NCBI GenBank assembly: GCA_029550965.1 | Contig: JAKPGJ010000027.1 | Span: 1 to 64,000 of the forward strand | Origin: Bacillota bacterium | Lineage (GTDB): Bacteria; Bacillota; Clostridia; Oscillospirales; CAG-382 | Reading direction: 5' to 3' | DNA: 64,000 nucleotides | Part shown: positions 24,849-35,923 of the stretch, in pieces | How positions within the stretch are numbered: the stretch's first letter is position 1 | Layout: the number at the start of each line of letters is the position of its first letter | Position numbers and translations under genes: made by a program | The notes under the pieces: model-generated | Told to the model about the DNA's origin: nothing | What the model saw: the letters and a program-made list of their open reading frames with translations, nothing else | The model's database searches: none

Positions 24849-26107
24849 TCGCCAACAACCTCCTTCGGTTCGGATAACTTGCCGGTTACCGCGCTTGCCG
24901 CCGCAACGGCCGGGCTTGCGAGGTAAACCTCGGACTCGGGATGACCCATTCTGCCGACAAAGTTGCGGTTTGTCGTCGCGACCGCGCGCTCGCCTTTCGC
25001 CAAAATGCCCATATGGCCGCCGAGACAGGGTCCGCAGGTCGGCGTGGAAACCGCCGCTCCGGCTTCGATAAAGGTCTTGATGAGCCCCATTTCCATTGCC
25101 TGCATGTATATCTTCTGCGTCGCGGGGATGATGATGGCTCTTACCCCGTCGGCGACTTTTCTGCCCTTGAGAACTTCGGCCGCTTCGATTAAATCCTGCA
25201 GTCTGCCGTTCGTGCAGGAGCCGATGACGACCTGGTCGATCTTAATATCGCCGATTTCGTCAAAAGTCTTTGTGTTCTCGGGCAGATGCGGGAACGCGAC
25301 GGTCGGCTTAATCTCGGACAGGTCGATGTCGTAAACCTTCTCATAGACCGCGTCCGCGTCCGCCTTATAGACCACCGGCTCTTTCGCGCCGGCGTATTTT
25401 AAGAAGCTGAGCGTGATGTCGTCCACCTCGAAAATGCCGTTCTTCGCGCCCGCTTCAATCGCCATGTTCGCCATGCAGAGCCGGTCGCTCATGGTCAGGC
25501 TACGCACGCCGTCGCCGGTGAACTCCATCGACTTGTACAACGCGCCGGAAACGCCGATTTTGCCGATGATGTGAAGGATGACGTCTTTGCCGGACACCCA
25601 TTTGTTCAGCTTGCCGGTCAGGTTGAATTTTATCGCGGAAGGCACCTTGAACCACGCCATTCCGGTCGCCATGCCGCACGCCATGTCGGTCGAGCCGACG
25701 CCGGTCGAGAACGCGCCCAGCGCGCCGTACGTGCAGGTGTGCGAGTCCGCGCCGATGACGACGTCGCCGGCCGTTACCAGGCCGTTTTCGGGAAGCAGCG
25801 CGTGCTCGACGCCCATCCTTCCGCAGTCGTAGAAGTGCTCGATGTTATGTTCCCGCGCGAAATCTCTGCATTTCTTGGTCTGTTCAGCGGCCTTGATGTC
25901 CTTGTTGGGCACGAAGTGGTCCATAACAAGGGAGATTTTTTTATTGTCAAAAACCCTGCCGGCGTTGATTTTTTTAAACTCGTTGATCGCGACCGGCGAG
26001 GTGATGTCGTTTCCAAGAACCATGTCCACGCGCGCCAGAATCAGCTGTCCGGGTTCGACGGACTTCAGCCCGGCGTGCGCGGCAAGGATTTTCTGCGTCA
26101 TTGTCAT
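24845..26107 (-). CDS. leuC: 3-isopropylmalate dehydratase large subunit
   Basis: The aconitase-type [4Fe-4S] subunit, 420 residues, of the HACN/LeuC short form. Cluster ligands are in [10 protein letters not shown] and [35 protein letters not shown] and [11 protein letters not shown] are further signature segments. It works with LeuD in the leucine path and in the citramalate path to isoleucine. The cluster is oxygen-labile, fitting an anaerobe. AAAGGG stands before ATG 26107. Confidence 0.96.
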   Translation of the reverse strand: MTMTQKILAAHAGLKSVEPGQLILARVDMVLGNDITSPVAINEFKKINAGRVFDNKKISLVMDHFVPNKDIKAAEQTKKCRDFAREHNIEHFYDCGRMGVEHALLPENGLVTAGDVVIGADSHTCTYGALGAFSTGVGSTDMACGMATGMAWFKVPSAIKFNLTGKLNKWVSGKDVILHIIGKIGVSGALYKSMEFTGDGVRSLTMSDRLCMANMAIEAGAKNGIFEVDDITLSFLKYAGAKEPVVYKADADAVYEKVYDIDLSEIKPTVAFPHLPENTKTFDEIGDIKIDQVVIGSCTNGRLQDLIEAAEVLKGRKVADGVRAIIIPATQKIYMQAMEMGLIKTFIEAGAAVSTPTCGPCLGGHMGILAKGERAVATTNRNFVGRMGHPESEVYLASPAVAAASAVTGKLSEPKEVVGE

Positions 26108-26134
26108 TTTGAAACACCCTTTCTGTGTTTGCGT

Positions 26135-27697
26135 TTATTCGTTGCTGAGTTTGTATTCTATCGAATCGACCAGCGCGATCAGGCTCGCCTCGATAATGTC
26201 GTTCGAAACGCCGACCGTCGTCCAGTTTTGCTTTCCGTCGGAGGACTCGATTAAAACGCGCACTCTTGCCGCCGTGGAGCTGTTCTCCTCAAGCACACGA
26301 ACCTTGTAATCCTTCAACTCCATCTCGGCGATCGACGGATAGAACACCAACAGCGCTTTGCGGAGCGCGATGTCCAGCGCGTTGACCGGACCGTTTCCCA
26401 TCGCGGCGGCGATTTCCTCCTTGCCGTCGACTACGACTTTGATGGTCGCCGTCGCGGGCATGCCGCCCTCCGGAACCGGGAACTCGCCCATCGTGCGGTA
26501 CAGAACCAGCTTGAAATGCTGTTTGAATTTGCCAAGAATGCGCTTGACCAGCAGCTCGAAGCTGGCGTCGGCGGCTTCGAAGTGATAGCCGTAATGCTCC
26601 AGCTCTTTGAGCTTCTCAAGAATCATCGCCGCCTCGGGGGAATCCTTCTTCAGCTCTGGCGCGATGGCGGCCGCTTTCTTGAGCAGCGTGCTTCTGCCCG
26701 AAATCTCGCTCAACAGGAATTTGCGCTTGTTGCCCACCAAAGCCGGGTCGATGTGCTCAAAGCTCCGCGAGTTCTTCAGCACGCCGTCGATGTGCATGCC
26801 GCCTTTGTGCGCGAACGCGCTGTTGCCGACATACGGGCGGTTGTTTTCGATCTGCGTGTTCGCGATTTCCGCGACCTGACGGGAGACCGTGAAGAGGCTT
26901 TCCAGATCGCCGCCGCAGTCGTAGCCCCCTTTGAGCTTGAGGTTCGGGATGACCGCGCTCAAGTCGGCGTTTCCGCAGCGCTCGCCGATGCCGATAAAGG
27001 TGCCCTGCACCTGCGAAGCGCCCGCTTCCACCGCGACGATCGAATTCGCCACCGCGCAGCCGGTGTCGTTATGGCAGTGGATCGCCAGTTTCGCGTCGGG
27101 CAGCGCGGCTTTTACTTCCTTCGTGATGAGGTAAATCTCGTTCGGAAGCGTTCCGCCGTTCGTATCGCAAAGCGTCAGCGTGTCCGCGCCGCTCTCGTGC
27201 GCCGTGCGCAGCACCTGCAGCGCATAGTTTTTGTCGGCTTTATAGCCGTCAAAGAAATGCTCGGCGTCGAAGATGACGTATTTGCCCTTTGTTTTAAGAT
27301 ATTCGATCGATTTTTTTACTATGCCTAAGTTTTCTTCCAGCGAGATTTTCAAAATCTCATGGACATGCAAATCCCACGCTTTGCCGAAAATGCTGACCGC
27401 TTCGGTTTCAGCTTCCAGCAATGCTTTGATGTTCGCGTCGTCCTCCGGCTCGCAGCCGCGACGGCAGGTGCTTCCGAAAGCGCACAGCTTCGCGTTCTGC
27501 AGCTTCAACTGCTTCGCCTGACGGAAAAAGTCCATATCCTTCGGGTTCGAGCCGGGGTTGCCCGCTTCGATAAAATCCACGCCGAACTTGTCAAGGCATT
27601 TTAGAATATTCAGTTTGTCGCTGACCGAAAAGGATATTCCCTCTCCCTGCGCGCCGTCGCGTAGTGTGGAATCCAATATTTCTATATGTCTGCTCAT
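26135..27697 (-). CDS. cimA: (R)-citramalate synthase
   Basis: Condenses pyruvate with acetyl-CoA to citramalate, the first step of the threonine-independent route to isoleucine. At 520 residues it has the long CimA form: a TIM barrel with ILDSTLRDGAQGEGISFS, EAGNPGSNPKD, LCDTNGGTLP, HCHNDTGCAVANS and HKGGMHIDGVLKN, then a C-terminal regulatory dimer domain. The GAQGEG in place of the GEQ of isopropylmalate synthase, and the FGSTCRRG segment, distinguish it from LeuA next door. The presence of cimA explains why no ilvA is needed in this operon. Confidence 0.94.
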   Translation of the reverse strand: MSRHIEILDSTLRDGAQGEGISFSVSDKLNILKCLDKFGVDFIEAGNPGSNPKDMDFFRQAKQLKLQNAKLCAFGSTCRRGCEPEDDANIKALLEAETEAVSIFGKAWDLHVHEILKISLEENLGIVKKSIEYLKTKGKYVIFDAEHFFDGYKADKNYALQVLRTAHESGADTLTLCDTNGGTLPNEIYLITKEVKAALPDAKLAIHCHNDTGCAVANSIVAVEAGASQVQGTFIGIGERCGNADLSAVIPNLKLKGGYDCGGDLESLFTVSRQVAEIANTQIENNRPYVGNSAFAHKGGMHIDGVLKNSRSFEHIDPALVGNKRKFLLSEISGRSTLLKKAAAIAPELKKDSPEAAMILEKLKELEHYGYHFEAADASFELLVKRILGKFKQHFKLVLYRTMGEFPVPEGGMPATATIKVVVDGKEEIAAAMGNGPVNALDIALRKALLVFYPSIAEMELKDYKVRVLEENSSTAARVRVLIESSDGKQNWTTVGVSNDIIEASLIALVDSIEYKLSNE

Positions 27698-27731
27698 ATT
27701 ATATCATACCTTTCCCTTTGCGGGAATTTTT

Positions 27732-29240
27732 TTAGTGCATTTCAATCAGCTTGTTGATGCCGTTGATGTATGCCAAAATACTCGATTCGATGATGTTGGT
27801 GGACAAACCTCTGCCGGTGACGGTCCGCTCGCCCTTCTTCAGCTTGACGGTAACCTCGCCCAGCGCGTCGTTGCCGTCGGAAACCGAGTGGATGTCGTAG
27901 TTGACCAGTTCCTCGCAGATGTTTCCGGTAATCTGGTTAATCGCGTTGTATGCCGCGTTGATGGGACCGTCGCCGAGGGAGACCGCTTCCTTGACTTCGC
28001 TGTTTCTGCTCAGCTTAATCAGGCAGGTCGAGGTCGCGTTCTTGGACGTGTGCACGTCGAAGTACTCGAGCTTGTATCCGCCGGCGCTGCGTTCCTTGTT
28101 GTAAACGATCGCCTCGATATCGCTGTCGCTGACGTACTTCTTCTTGTCGCACAAATCCATAATCTTGTTGTAATACTGGGTAAGCTCTTCCTCGGTAAAG
28201 GTGTAGCCCATTTCCCGAAGTCTGTCCGCGATCGCGTGCCTGCCGGAATGCTTGCCGATAATCAGCTTGCTCTTCCGGATGCCGATGTCCTCGGCTTTCA
28301 TAATCTCGTAGGTTTCCCTTGCCGCGAGCACGCCGTGCTGGTGAATGCCCGATTCGTGCGCGAACGCGTTGGTGCCGACGATCGGCTTGTTGAGCGGCAC
28401 GGATTGTCCGATGATGTTGTACACCAGCTTGCTTGTGTGGCTGATCTGCCTGGTGTCGATGTTGGTATAGGCTTCGAAGTAGTTTCTGCGCGTCTTTAAC
28501 GCCATCACGATTTCCTCAAGCGCAGCGTTGCCGGCCCGTTCGCCGATGCCGTTGACCGTGCATTCCGCCTGCGTCGCGCCCGCTTTGATCGCCGCGAGCG
28601 TGTTCGCGACCGCCATGCCGAGGTCGTTGTGGCAGTGAATGGATACGTCCACTTTCTCGATTCCATCGACGGTCTGATACAGGTACCGAATCCGCTCGGC
28701 CATCTCCTCGGGCGTCACGTATCCGACCGTGTCGGGCACGTTGATGACCGTCGCGCCCGCTTTTATGGCGACCGACAAAGCGCGCGCTAAGAACTCCGGT
28801 TCGCTGCGCATCGCGTCTTCTGCCGAGAATTCAACGTCCGCGCACAGCGATTTCGCGTAGGTGACCGCTTCCTTTATATTCTCAAGCACCTGTTCGGGCG
28901 TTTTTTTCAGCTTGTACTGCATATGAATCGGCGAGGTTGCCAAAAAGGTGTGAATGCGCGGAGAAGCCGCGTATTTGATCGCGCCGTAAGCTGCGTCGAT
29001 GTCTTCTTTTTTCGCTCTCGCGAGCGCCGCGATTTGCGAATTCTTGATGGTTTTCGCGATTTGCTCGACCGCTTCGAACGAACCCTTCGAGCTGATGGGA
29101 AAGCCGGCTTCGATGCAGTCTACGCCGAGCAGTTCGAGCTGTTTGGCAATCTCGAGCTTCTCCTCGGTGTTCATGCTGCAGTGCGGAGCCTGCTCTCCGT
29201 CGCGCAGTGTTGTGTCAAATATCTTTATGCGTCTTTCCAA
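27732..29240 (-). CDS. leuA: 2-isopropylmalate synthase
   Basis: Commits 2-oxoisovalerate and acetyl-CoA to leucine. At 502 residues it has the full-length type with a catalytic barrel ([53 protein letters not shown]) and a C-terminal leucine-binding domain, so it should be feedback inhibited. It follows ilvD after 20 bases and precedes cimA by 34. Confidence 0.95.
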   Translation of the reverse strand: MERRIKIFDTTLRDGEQAPHCSMNTEEKLEIAKQLELLGVDCIEAGFPISSKGSFEAVEQIAKTIKNSQIAALARAKKEDIDAAYGAIKYAASPRIHTFLATSPIHMQYKLKKTPEQVLENIKEAVTYAKSLCADVEFSAEDAMRSEPEFLARALSVAIKAGATVINVPDTVGYVTPEEMAERIRYLYQTVDGIEKVDVSIHCHNDLGMAVANTLAAIKAGATQAECTVNGIGERAGNAALEEIVMALKTRRNYFEAYTNIDTRQISHTSKLVYNIIGQSVPLNKPIVGTNAFAHESGIHQHGVLAARETYEIMKAEDIGIRKSKLIIGKHSGRHAIADRLREMGYTFTEEELTQYYNKIMDLCDKKKYVSDSDIEAIVYNKERSAGGYKLEYFDVHTSKNATSTCLIKLSRNSEVKEAVSLGDGPINAAYNAINQITGNICEELVNYDIHSVSDGNDALGEVTVKLKKGERTVTGRGLSTNIIESSILAYINGINKLIEMH

Positions 29241-29260
29241 TGCTATTACCCCATTTATCG

Positions 29261-30934
29261 TTATGATACGATTGCGCCTTTATCGGCGGAGGAAACGGTG
29301 CGGGCGTATCTTGCGATATACCCTTTCAAATCGGTTTTGATTTTTAGGTCGGTTTCCTTTTTTCTGGCTTCCAGTTCCGCCGCGTCAACCAATAGATCAA
29401 GTTTTTTGTTCGGAATATCGATCGAAATGAGATCGCCCTCGCGCACATACGCGATCGGGCCGCCTTTTGCGGCTTCGGGTGAAATGTGTCCGATGGAAGC
29501 GCCCCTTGTCGCGCCCGAGAAGCGTCCGTCGGTAATCAGCGCGACTTCCTTGTCCAGCCCCATGCCGGTAATCGCGGAGGTCGGCGTCAGCATCTCCCGC
29601 ATGCCCGGTCCGCCCGCCGGACCCTCGTAGCGGATGACGACCACGTCGCCGCTTTTGATTTTTCCGGCGTAAATGGCTTCCGCCGCTTCCTCGCCGCTGT
29701 CGAACACCCGCGCTCTGCCTTTGTGCACGAGCATTTCAGGCGCGACCGCGCTCTGCTTTACAACCGCGCCGTCGGGCGCCAAAGAACCGCGCAGTACCGC
29801 GATTCCGCCATAGGGCGAATAGGGATTGTCAATCGGTCTGATCACGTCATTTCTTGTAATGTAGAAGCGTTCGGAATCCAGCGCTTCGCCGATGGTTTTT
29901 CCGTTCGTGGTCAGCGCGTTTTCGTTGATCAGTCCCGCTTTTCTCAGCTCCGCCATCACCCTGTAAACGCCGCCGGCCGCGTATAAATCCTGAATATGAT
30001 GCGGTCCCGCGGGCGAGAGCTTGCACAGGTTGGGCGTTCTTTCGCTGACGCGGTTGACCATGTCCAGATCAAGCCGTACGTCCGCCTCGTGCGCGACCGC
30101 CATCAGGTGCAGAACCGTATTGGTCGAGCAGCCCAGCGCCATATCGACGGACAAGGCGTTCTCGAACGCTTCGGGCGTCAGAATATCCCGCGGGCGGACG
30201 TTCTTTTCCACCGCTTCCATAACCCGGACGCCCGCTTCCTTCGCAAGGCGGATGCGCTTGGCGTACACGGCGGGAATGGTTCCGTTTCCCGGAAGCGCGA
30301 TTCCGATCGCCTCGCACAGGCAGTTCATAGAGTTTGCGGTAAACATCCCGGAGCAGGAGCCGCAGCCCGGACAGCAGTTGTCCTCGATTTCGTACAGTTC
30401 CGATTCTGAGATTTTGCCGCTCATATACGCGCCGACAGCCTCGAACGAGCTGTTCAAATCCAGTCCGCAGCCCTTGCCGTTGTCCAGCGAGAGCATGGGA
30501 CCGCCCGAAACGAACACGCTCGGGATGTTCAGCCTTGCCGCCGCCATGAGCATGCCGGGAACGATTTTATCGCAGTTGGGTATAAACACAAGCCCGTCAA
30601 AGCAGTGCGCTCTGACCATGCACTCGATGCTGTCGGCGATCAGCTCGCGCGAGGAAAGCGAGTACCGCATTCCCGCGTGCCCCATCGCAAGCCCGTCGCA
30701 TACGCCGATGACGTTAAACTCCACCGGCGTTCCGCCCGCGCTGAGCACGCCGTCCTTTACCGCGCGGGCGATGTCTTTTAGGTGAATGTGTCCGGGAACA
30801 ACCTCGTTAAACGAGTTTACAATACCTATGAACGGCTTGTTTATCTGACTGTCCGTGTACCCCAGCGCTTTGAGCAGCGAGCGCTGGGGGCTTTTTTCTA
30901 CGCCTTTTTTGATCGTGTCGCTTCGCAAAGCCAT
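29261..30934 (-). CDS. ilvD: Dihydroxy-acid dehydratase
   Basis: Removes water from 2,3-dihydroxyisovalerate and its methylvalerate homologue in valine and isoleucine synthesis. At 557 residues the protein has iron-sulfur ligands in [11 protein letters not shown] and [20 protein letters not shown], plus SGGPMLSL and the C-terminal [10 protein letters not shown](A)SIGH. The start lies only eight bases after the ilvC stop. Confidence 0.96.
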   Translation of the reverse strand: MALRSDTIKKGVEKSPQRSLLKALGYTDSQINKPFIGIVNSFNEVVPGHIHLKDIARAVKDGVLSAGGTPVEFNVIGVCDGLAMGHAGMRYSLSSRELIADSIECMVRAHCFDGLVFIPNCDKIVPGMLMAAARLNIPSVFVSGGPMLSLDNGKGCGLDLNSSFEAVGAYMSGKISESELYEIEDNCCPGCGSCSGMFTANSMNCLCEAIGIALPGNGTIPAVYAKRIRLAKEAGVRVMEAVEKNVRPRDILTPEAFENALSVDMALGCSTNTVLHLMAVAHEADVRLDLDMVNRVSERTPNLCKLSPAGPHHIQDLYAAGGVYRVMAELRKAGLINENALTTNGKTIGEALDSERFYITRNDVIRPIDNPYSPYGGIAVLRGSLAPDGAVVKQSAVAPEMLVHKGRARVFDSGEEAAEAIYAGKIKSGDVVVIRYEGPAGGPGMREMLTPTSAITGMGLDKEVALITDGRFSGATRGASIGHISPEAAKGGPIAYVREGDLISIDIPNKKLDLLVDAAELEARKKETDLKIKTDLKGYIARYARTVSSADKGAIVS

Positions 30935-30942
30935 TCCTCCGT

Positions 30943-31950
<1,008 letters not shown>

Positions 31951-31969
31951 TTATAATTTTTAGAATGAT

Positions 31970-32494
31970 TTAAAGTATTTCCGCTGAGTCTTCGTCGTCA
32001 TAGAGCGATACGCCGCCGCGTCTGACTGCGAGCGCGCCCGCTCTGCACATTTCGATAATGCCGTAATCGGCCGCGAACTTGATGAACGCGTCGAGCTTGG
32101 AGGATTCGCCGGTGATTTCTACGGTAACCGAGTCGATGTTGAAATCAACGACCTTGCCTCTGAATATGTTCACCGATTCGACAATCTCGCTTCGGGTGCT
32201 CTTGGTAACCTTGAGCTTAATCAGCAAATGTTCCCGGAGCACCGTGTTATCCGGCTCCAAAACCTCGACCTTTTTGACGTCGTACAGTTTTCGAAGCTGC
32301 TTGACAACCTGCTCCCGGACGCCGTCGTCGCCCTGCGCGATAATGGTCATTCTTGACAGCGCGGGATTTTCGGTCGCGGCTACATTCAGGCTGTCGATGT
32401 TGTAATTCCTTCTGGAAAACAGGCTGGAGATTCGCGTAAGGACGCCTGCTTTGTTTGAAACAAGAACGCCTAAAATGAATTGCTTTTCCTGCAT
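31970..32494 (-). CDS. ilvN: Acetolactate synthase small (regulatory) subunit
   Basis: A 174-residue regulatory subunit with an N-terminal ACT domain (FILGVLVSNKAGVLTRISSLFSRR) that binds valine, and a C-terminal domain with ELLIKLKV-type and VEITGESSKLDAFIKF segments. It activates IlvB and gives feedback control. Also called IlvH. It follows ilvB after 13 bases. Confidence 0.94.
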   Translation of the reverse strand: MQEKQFILGVLVSNKAGVLTRISSLFSRRNYNIDSLNVAATENPALSRMTIIAQGDDGVREQVVKQLRKLYDVKKVEVLEPDNTVLREHLLIKLKVTKSTRSEIVESVNIFRGKVVDFNIDSVTVEITGESSKLDAFIKFAADYGIIEMCRAGALAVRRGGVSLYDDEDSAEIL

Positions 32495-32507
32495 ACCCCT
32501 TAACTCC

Positions 32508-34166
32508 TTACTTTATGATAATATTCTCAATCGAGCCGCCCGGCGGGACCATCGGGAGAACGCGTACGTCCTTGTCAATGATGCAGTCGATAACCGCCGG
32601 CGTTTTTAATTTGAACGCTTTATCGAGCGCCGCATCCAGCTCCGCGGGGGTTGACGCCCGGAATCCGTGCGCGCCGAACGCTTCGGCAAGTTTGACAAAG
32701 TCGGTTTTGCGGTTCAGCACGCTCTGAGAGTACCGCTGTTTGTAGAACGCGGTCTGCCATTGACGAACCATTCCCAGTACGCCGTTGTTGATGATGATTA
32801 CGACAATCGGGAGTTTGTTGGAAACCGCGGTCGCCAGCTCGTTCAGGTTCATGCCGAAGCTGCCGTCGCCGGTAAAGAGCACCGTTCTGTGCTTGCCCGA
32901 ACCGAAGCAGCCGCCGATCGCGGCGCCCATGCCGAAGCCCATGGTTCCCAGTCCGCCGGAGGTCAGGAAGGTTCTCGGCTTTTTGAAACTGTAGAACTGC
33001 GAAACCCACATCTGATGCTGTCCGACGTCGGTCGCGACGATCGTGTCGCTGTCGGCGCGCCGCATGACCTTCTCGATAACGGTTTTCGGGTGCATCTCGC
33101 TGTACGTAAACATCGCCGCTTCTTCTCTGCGCATTTCCGCGATTTGCGCCTGCCACTCGGGCCTGCTCTGCTTTTCCAGCTTGTTTACTATTCTGGAAAG
33201 AATCTGCTTCAAATCGCCGGCAAGCCCGAAATAGGAGGAGATGTTCTTGTTGATCTCGGCGGGGTCGATGTCAATATGAATAACCCGCGCGTTTTGGGTG
33301 TATTTAACCTTGTTTCCGGTCGCGCGGTCGCTGAATCGGACGCCCGCCGCGATGATCAGGTCGGCCGCCGAATTCGCCTTTAACGAAGCGAACCTGCCGT
33401 GCATGCCTGTCATTCCCAAGTTGTTTTTAAAGTCCGCGGGGATCGCCGAAAGCCCCATCATGCTGCAGCCTACCGGCGCGTCGATCCGTTCGGAAAGCGC
33501 CTGCACCTCTTCGCCCGCGCCCGCGATGACCGCGCCGCCGCCGATGTAAATGTACGGCCGCTTTGACGCCGCGATGATTTCAGCGGCTTTTTCAATCAAT
33601 TTATCGGACGGACACTTGGGCTTTGCCGGCTCCCGGACGGGCAGCGGCTGAAACTCGCAGGTCTGCATCTGAATGTCCTTCGGTATATCGACAAGCACCG
33701 GACCCGGTCTGCCGGACCTTGCGATGTAGAACGCTTCCCGAATTACGTCGGCCAGCTCGCGCACGTCCTTGACGATAAAGTTGTGCTTGGTAATCGGCAT
33801 CGTGATGCCGGTCGTGTCCACTTCCTGAAAGCTGTCCCGGCCGATCAGCGGCAAAGCAACGTTTCCGGTTATGAATACGATCGGCGTCGAATCGAGGTAC
33901 GCCGTCGCGATACCGGTTACGAGGTTGGTCGCGCCGGGACCGGAGGTCGCGATCACCACGCCGGTTTTTCCGGTGGTCCGCGCGTAGCCGTCCGCGGCGT
34001 GCGCCGCGCCCTGTTCGTGCGCGGTCAGGATATGGCGGATTTTATTCCGCTTCTTATAAAGCTCGTCGTAGATGTTCAGAACACTTCCGCCGGGATACCC
34101 GAATATGGTATCGCAGCCCTGTTCAATCAGTGTTTCCACAAGAATACGTGCTCCGGTTAATTTCAT
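32508..34166 (-). CDS. ilvB: Acetolactate synthase large (catalytic) subunit
   Basis: The ThDP- and FAD-dependent catalytic subunit, 552 residues, first common step of valine, leucine and isoleucine synthesis. Motifs are FGYPGGSVLNIYD, HEQGAAHAADGYAR with the catalytic Glu, TSGPGATNLVTGIA, and the ThDP-binding GDGSFGMNLNELATA...NNGVLGMVRQWQ. It heads the operon behind the attenuator. GGAGGG is 20 or more bases upstream of ATG 34166, so initiation may rely on a weaker site. Confidence 0.96.
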   Translation of the reverse strand: MKLTGARILVETLIEQGCDTIFGYPGGSVLNIYDELYKKRNKIRHILTAHEQGAAHAADGYARTTGKTGVVIATSGPGATNLVTGIATAYLDSTPIVFITGNVALPLIGRDSFQEVDTTGITMPITKHNFIVKDVRELADVIREAFYIARSGRPGPVLVDIPKDIQMQTCEFQPLPVREPAKPKCPSDKLIEKAAEIIAASKRPYIYIGGGAVIAGAGEEVQALSERIDAPVGCSMMGLSAIPADFKNNLGMTGMHGRFASLKANSAADLIIAAGVRFSDRATGNKVKYTQNARVIHIDIDPAEINKNISSYFGLAGDLKQILSRIVNKLEKQSRPEWQAQIAEMRREEAAMFTYSEMHPKTVIEKVMRRADSDTIVATDVGQHQMWVSQFYSFKKPRTFLTSGGLGTMGFGMGAAIGGCFGSGKHRTVLFTGDGSFGMNLNELATAVSNKLPIVVIIINNGVLGMVRQWQTAFYKQRYSQSVLNRKTDFVKLAEAFGAHGFRASTPAELDAALDKAFKLKTPAVIDCIIDKDVRVLPMVPPGGSIENIIIK

Positions 34167-34232
34167 CGCTTCAGGTCAACAATACATACGGAAAACGTAT
34201 TTGACCCTGCCCTCCTTTTTCTGAATGTTTTA

Positions 34233-34265
34233 TAAAAAAATCCTGCAGTAATTATACTGCAGGAT
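34233..34265 (-). terminator. Attenuator terminator of the ilv-leu operon
   Basis: On the minus strand ATCCTGCAGT, a six-base loop, ACTGCAGGAT and seven T, between the leader peptide stop and ilvB. Its 5' arm can instead pair with ACTGTGGAT in leader codons 34-36 (34335-34327), forming an antiterminator. Confidence 0.88.
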
Positions 34266-34299
34266 CGCAATTTTAAATTTGGTTGAGCCTATTCTTATA

Positions 34300-34434
34300 C
34301 TAATCCGGCCTACCCCTACTTGCACTATCCACAGTATAATTAAAAAACGCGCCATCAATTAGACCTAGCACAATCACAGATAGGCCCACGATGACGCTAT
34401 TAATTATAATAATGGAAGCGCAAGATCCAAACAT
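34300..34434 (-). CDS. ilvL: Leader peptide of the branched-chain amino-acid operon
   Basis: A 44-residue reading frame with GGAG eight bases before its ATG, placed between the promoter and the attenuator. Codons 8-11 are four Ile codons in a row, followed by many Val, Leu and Ile codons to residue 26. It ends SRGRPD. As known for ilv and leu leaders, a shortage of these charged tRNAs would stall the ribosome in the Ile/Val/Leu stretch and leave codons 34-36 free to form the antiterminator. With ample supply the ribosome reaches the stop and the terminator forms. The RGRP near the end recalls E. coli LeuL. Confidence 0.85.
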   Translation of the reverse strand: MFGSCASIIIINSVIVGLSVIVLGLIDGAFFNYTVDSASRGRPD

Positions 34435-34476
34435 ATTTTTACTCCACCATAATTGCCATTAAAATTTAGTTTTGTT

Positions 34477-34506
34477 ATTATAACATAGCAAAATCCGGTT
34501 TGTCAA
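34477..34506 (-). promoter_or_regulatory. Promoter of the ilv-leu operon
   Basis: On the minus strand a perfect TTGACA (34506-34501), an 18-base spacer and a perfect TATAAT (34482-34477) with extended TGT. The start is near 34470, about 36 bases before the leader ATG. Confidence 0.85.
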
Positions 34507-34644
34507 GAGTTATTTTTTATTTTATATGCATATTTTTTCAAATGTGTTCCAAAATAGTTTCTTCTTTTTTATCCGATAAATCGAAAAACTTCTGTTTTTT
34601 TTCAATTTTGCACGATATGTTTTTTCATGCTTTTATATGTATAA

Positions 34645-34679
34645 ATAAAAATCCGGCGTCTTTTTAAAAGACACCGGAT
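34645..34679 (-). terminator. Intrinsic terminator of the LysM-CAP gene
   Basis: On the minus strand ATCCGGTGTCTT, short loop, AAGACGCCGGAT (one G-U pair) and T run. The 150 bases between this and the ilv promoter are AT-rich and hold nothing else that I can see. Confidence 0.85.
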
Positions 34680-34696
34680 GATCTGTTTTCTTCGCT

Positions 34697-35308
34697 TTAT
34701 CCGATAAACATCTGCGTCCAGATATTGCCGCTGCTTACATAGCCGACGCCGATCTGCGTAAAGGAAGCGTTCAGAATATTCGCTCTGTGACCGGGCGAGT
34801 TCATCCAGCCGTTGACGACGGCCTGCGCGGTCGTATAGCCTTTCGCGATGTTTTCGCCGGCGGTCCGGTACTTAATGCCGAACGCGGTCATCATATCGAA
34901 CGGAGAACCGTAGGTCGGACTGGTGTGCGAGAAATACCCTTTGTTGTACATATCCTGCGATTTATACCTTGCGCAGCGCGACAGCTCCCAGTTCTCGGTC
35001 AGCTTCGGAAGTCCGTACTTAGCGCGGATGTTGTTGACAAGGTCGATTACCTGCTTCTCTATTGAGGAAATGGTCGAATCCGGAAGCGGGACTGTGATGA
35101 CCTGATTCGGGTAAATCAGGTTCGGATTGGGAATCTGCGGGTTCGCCGCGATTACTTCGTCCAGTCCGACATGGAAACGGACCGATATTTTCCACAACGA
35201 GTCGCCTTTTACAACTGTATATTTCGTCGTCGCCGCGCCCGCCGTCAGGCTGAACATCGAGAACGCAATCAAAAGCGCGGCGGCAACCGCTATGATCCTT
35301 CTTTTCAT
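34697..35308 (-). CDS. Secreted LysM-CAP domain protein
   Basis: A 203-residue exported protein. A signal peptide of about 25 residues (ending TAGAA) is followed by a LysM domain (YTVVKGDSLWKISVRFHVGLDEVIAANPQ...LIYPNQVITVP) that binds peptidoglycan. A CAP/SCP domain of the YkwD/SafA-neighbour type follows (VIDLVNNIRAKYGLPKL, CARYKSQDMYNKGYFSHTSP, GENIAKGYTTAQAVVNGWMNSPGHRANIL, IGVGYV). Such proteins occur in spore coats and in the cell wall of clostridia; function is not settled. AGAAAGGA precedes the ATG. Confidence 0.9.
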   Translation of the reverse strand: MKRRIIAVAAALLIAFSMFSLTAGAATTKYTVVKGDSLWKISVRFHVGLDEVIAANPQIPNPNLIYPNQVITVPLPDSTISSIEKQVIDLVNNIRAKYGLPKLTENWELSRCARYKSQDMYNKGYFSHTSPTYGSPFDMMTAFGIKYRTAGENIAKGYTTAQAVVNGWMNSPGHRANILNASFTQIGVGYVSSGNIWTQMFIG

Positions 35309-35449
35309 TTTAAAAATCCTTTCTGTATTTTATTCCGAATGAAACTGTTTTCTATCTTAGCCGCAAAATAGAATTCTGCGGGTTTATTATATGTAGTAAT
35401 GCACAAAAGAATCGCAACAAAATCGCTAAAATTATTTCCAAAATTATTA

Positions 35450-35478
35450 TTGACAAAAAAATAAGAACATGGTATCTT
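35450..35478 (+). promoter_or_regulatory. Promoter of the c-di-GMP riboswitch transcript
   Basis: TTGACA (35450-35455), 17 bases, TATCTT (35473-35478), placing the start just before the aptamer. Confidence 0.7.
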
Positions 35479-35494
35479 TTAAAAAAGAATATAT

Positions 35495-35596
35495 CTGTCA
35501 GGGATACTGTGAAGAATATTGCTAATTTGGGCACTTGCAATATTCGGAGTATATAGTGCAACCGACCCTGCTGTATTTACAGCACTGTCTTTTTTC
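35495..35596 (+). ncRNA. c-di-GMP-II riboswitch with terminator
   Basis: The core strings TTTGGGCACTTG and AGTGCAACCGACC match the class II c-di-GMP aptamer. Nested helices are CAGGG/CCCTG, ATACT/AGTAT and GAATATTGC/GCAATATTC. GCACT in the hairpin loop pairs with the later AGTGC to give the class II pseudoknot. Behind it GACCCTGCTGT, loop ATTT, ACAGCACTGTC and a T run form a terminator that uses the 3' strand of the basal helix. Ligand binding would hold that strand and so favour read-through: an ON switch by inference. It controls the lipoprotein and CBM-protein genes. Confidence 0.88.
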
Positions 35597-35628
35597 TTTT
35601 ATTCGGAGAATTATAAGGATTTGAGAAC

Positions 35629-35883
35629 ATGAAAAAGTTCATCGTATTCGCCACGTGCCTTTTGTTCTTATTCTGTCTAATTTCCTGCACGGATTATAAT
35701 AAGGACAACGCGAATATAGACAGCGCATCCAGTTCGTCGTCCGCGCAGGCAGAGGCATCTTCAGAAGTCGTGTCGGAAATAACGAGCAGCGAAAGCAGTA
35801 AAAATCCGCTTTCTGCCGAAAGCGAGCAAGCGCTCAAAGACGAAATGTCCAGACTGATCGACGAGCTTCTCTTCGACGATTAA
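35629..35883 (+). CDS. Small Ser-rich lipoprotein
   Basis: An 84-residue exported lipoprotein. A Lys-Lys start, a hydrophobic core and the lipobox LISC give lipidation at Cys20. The mature part is a Ser/Ala/Glu-rich flexible region ending in a short acidic helix (ALKDEMSRLIDELLFDD). No family is recognised. It is the first gene after the c-di-GMP-II riboswitch and 40 bases before the CBM-protein gene, so it is probably made when cells become sessile. Confidence 0.75.
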   Translation: MKKFIVFATCLLFLFCLISCTDYNKDNANIDSASSSSSAQAEASSEVVSEITSSESSKNPLSAESEQALKDEMSRLIDELLFDD

Positions 35884-35923
35884 GCTAAAAAAATAATCTT
35901 GAAATTAAGAAAGGAATGAAACA

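Noticed and set aside
35352-35561. A 69-codon minus-strand frame over the c-di-GMP-II riboswitch
   Set aside because: Low complexity, no ribosome site, and the region is explained by the promoter and aptamer on the other strand.
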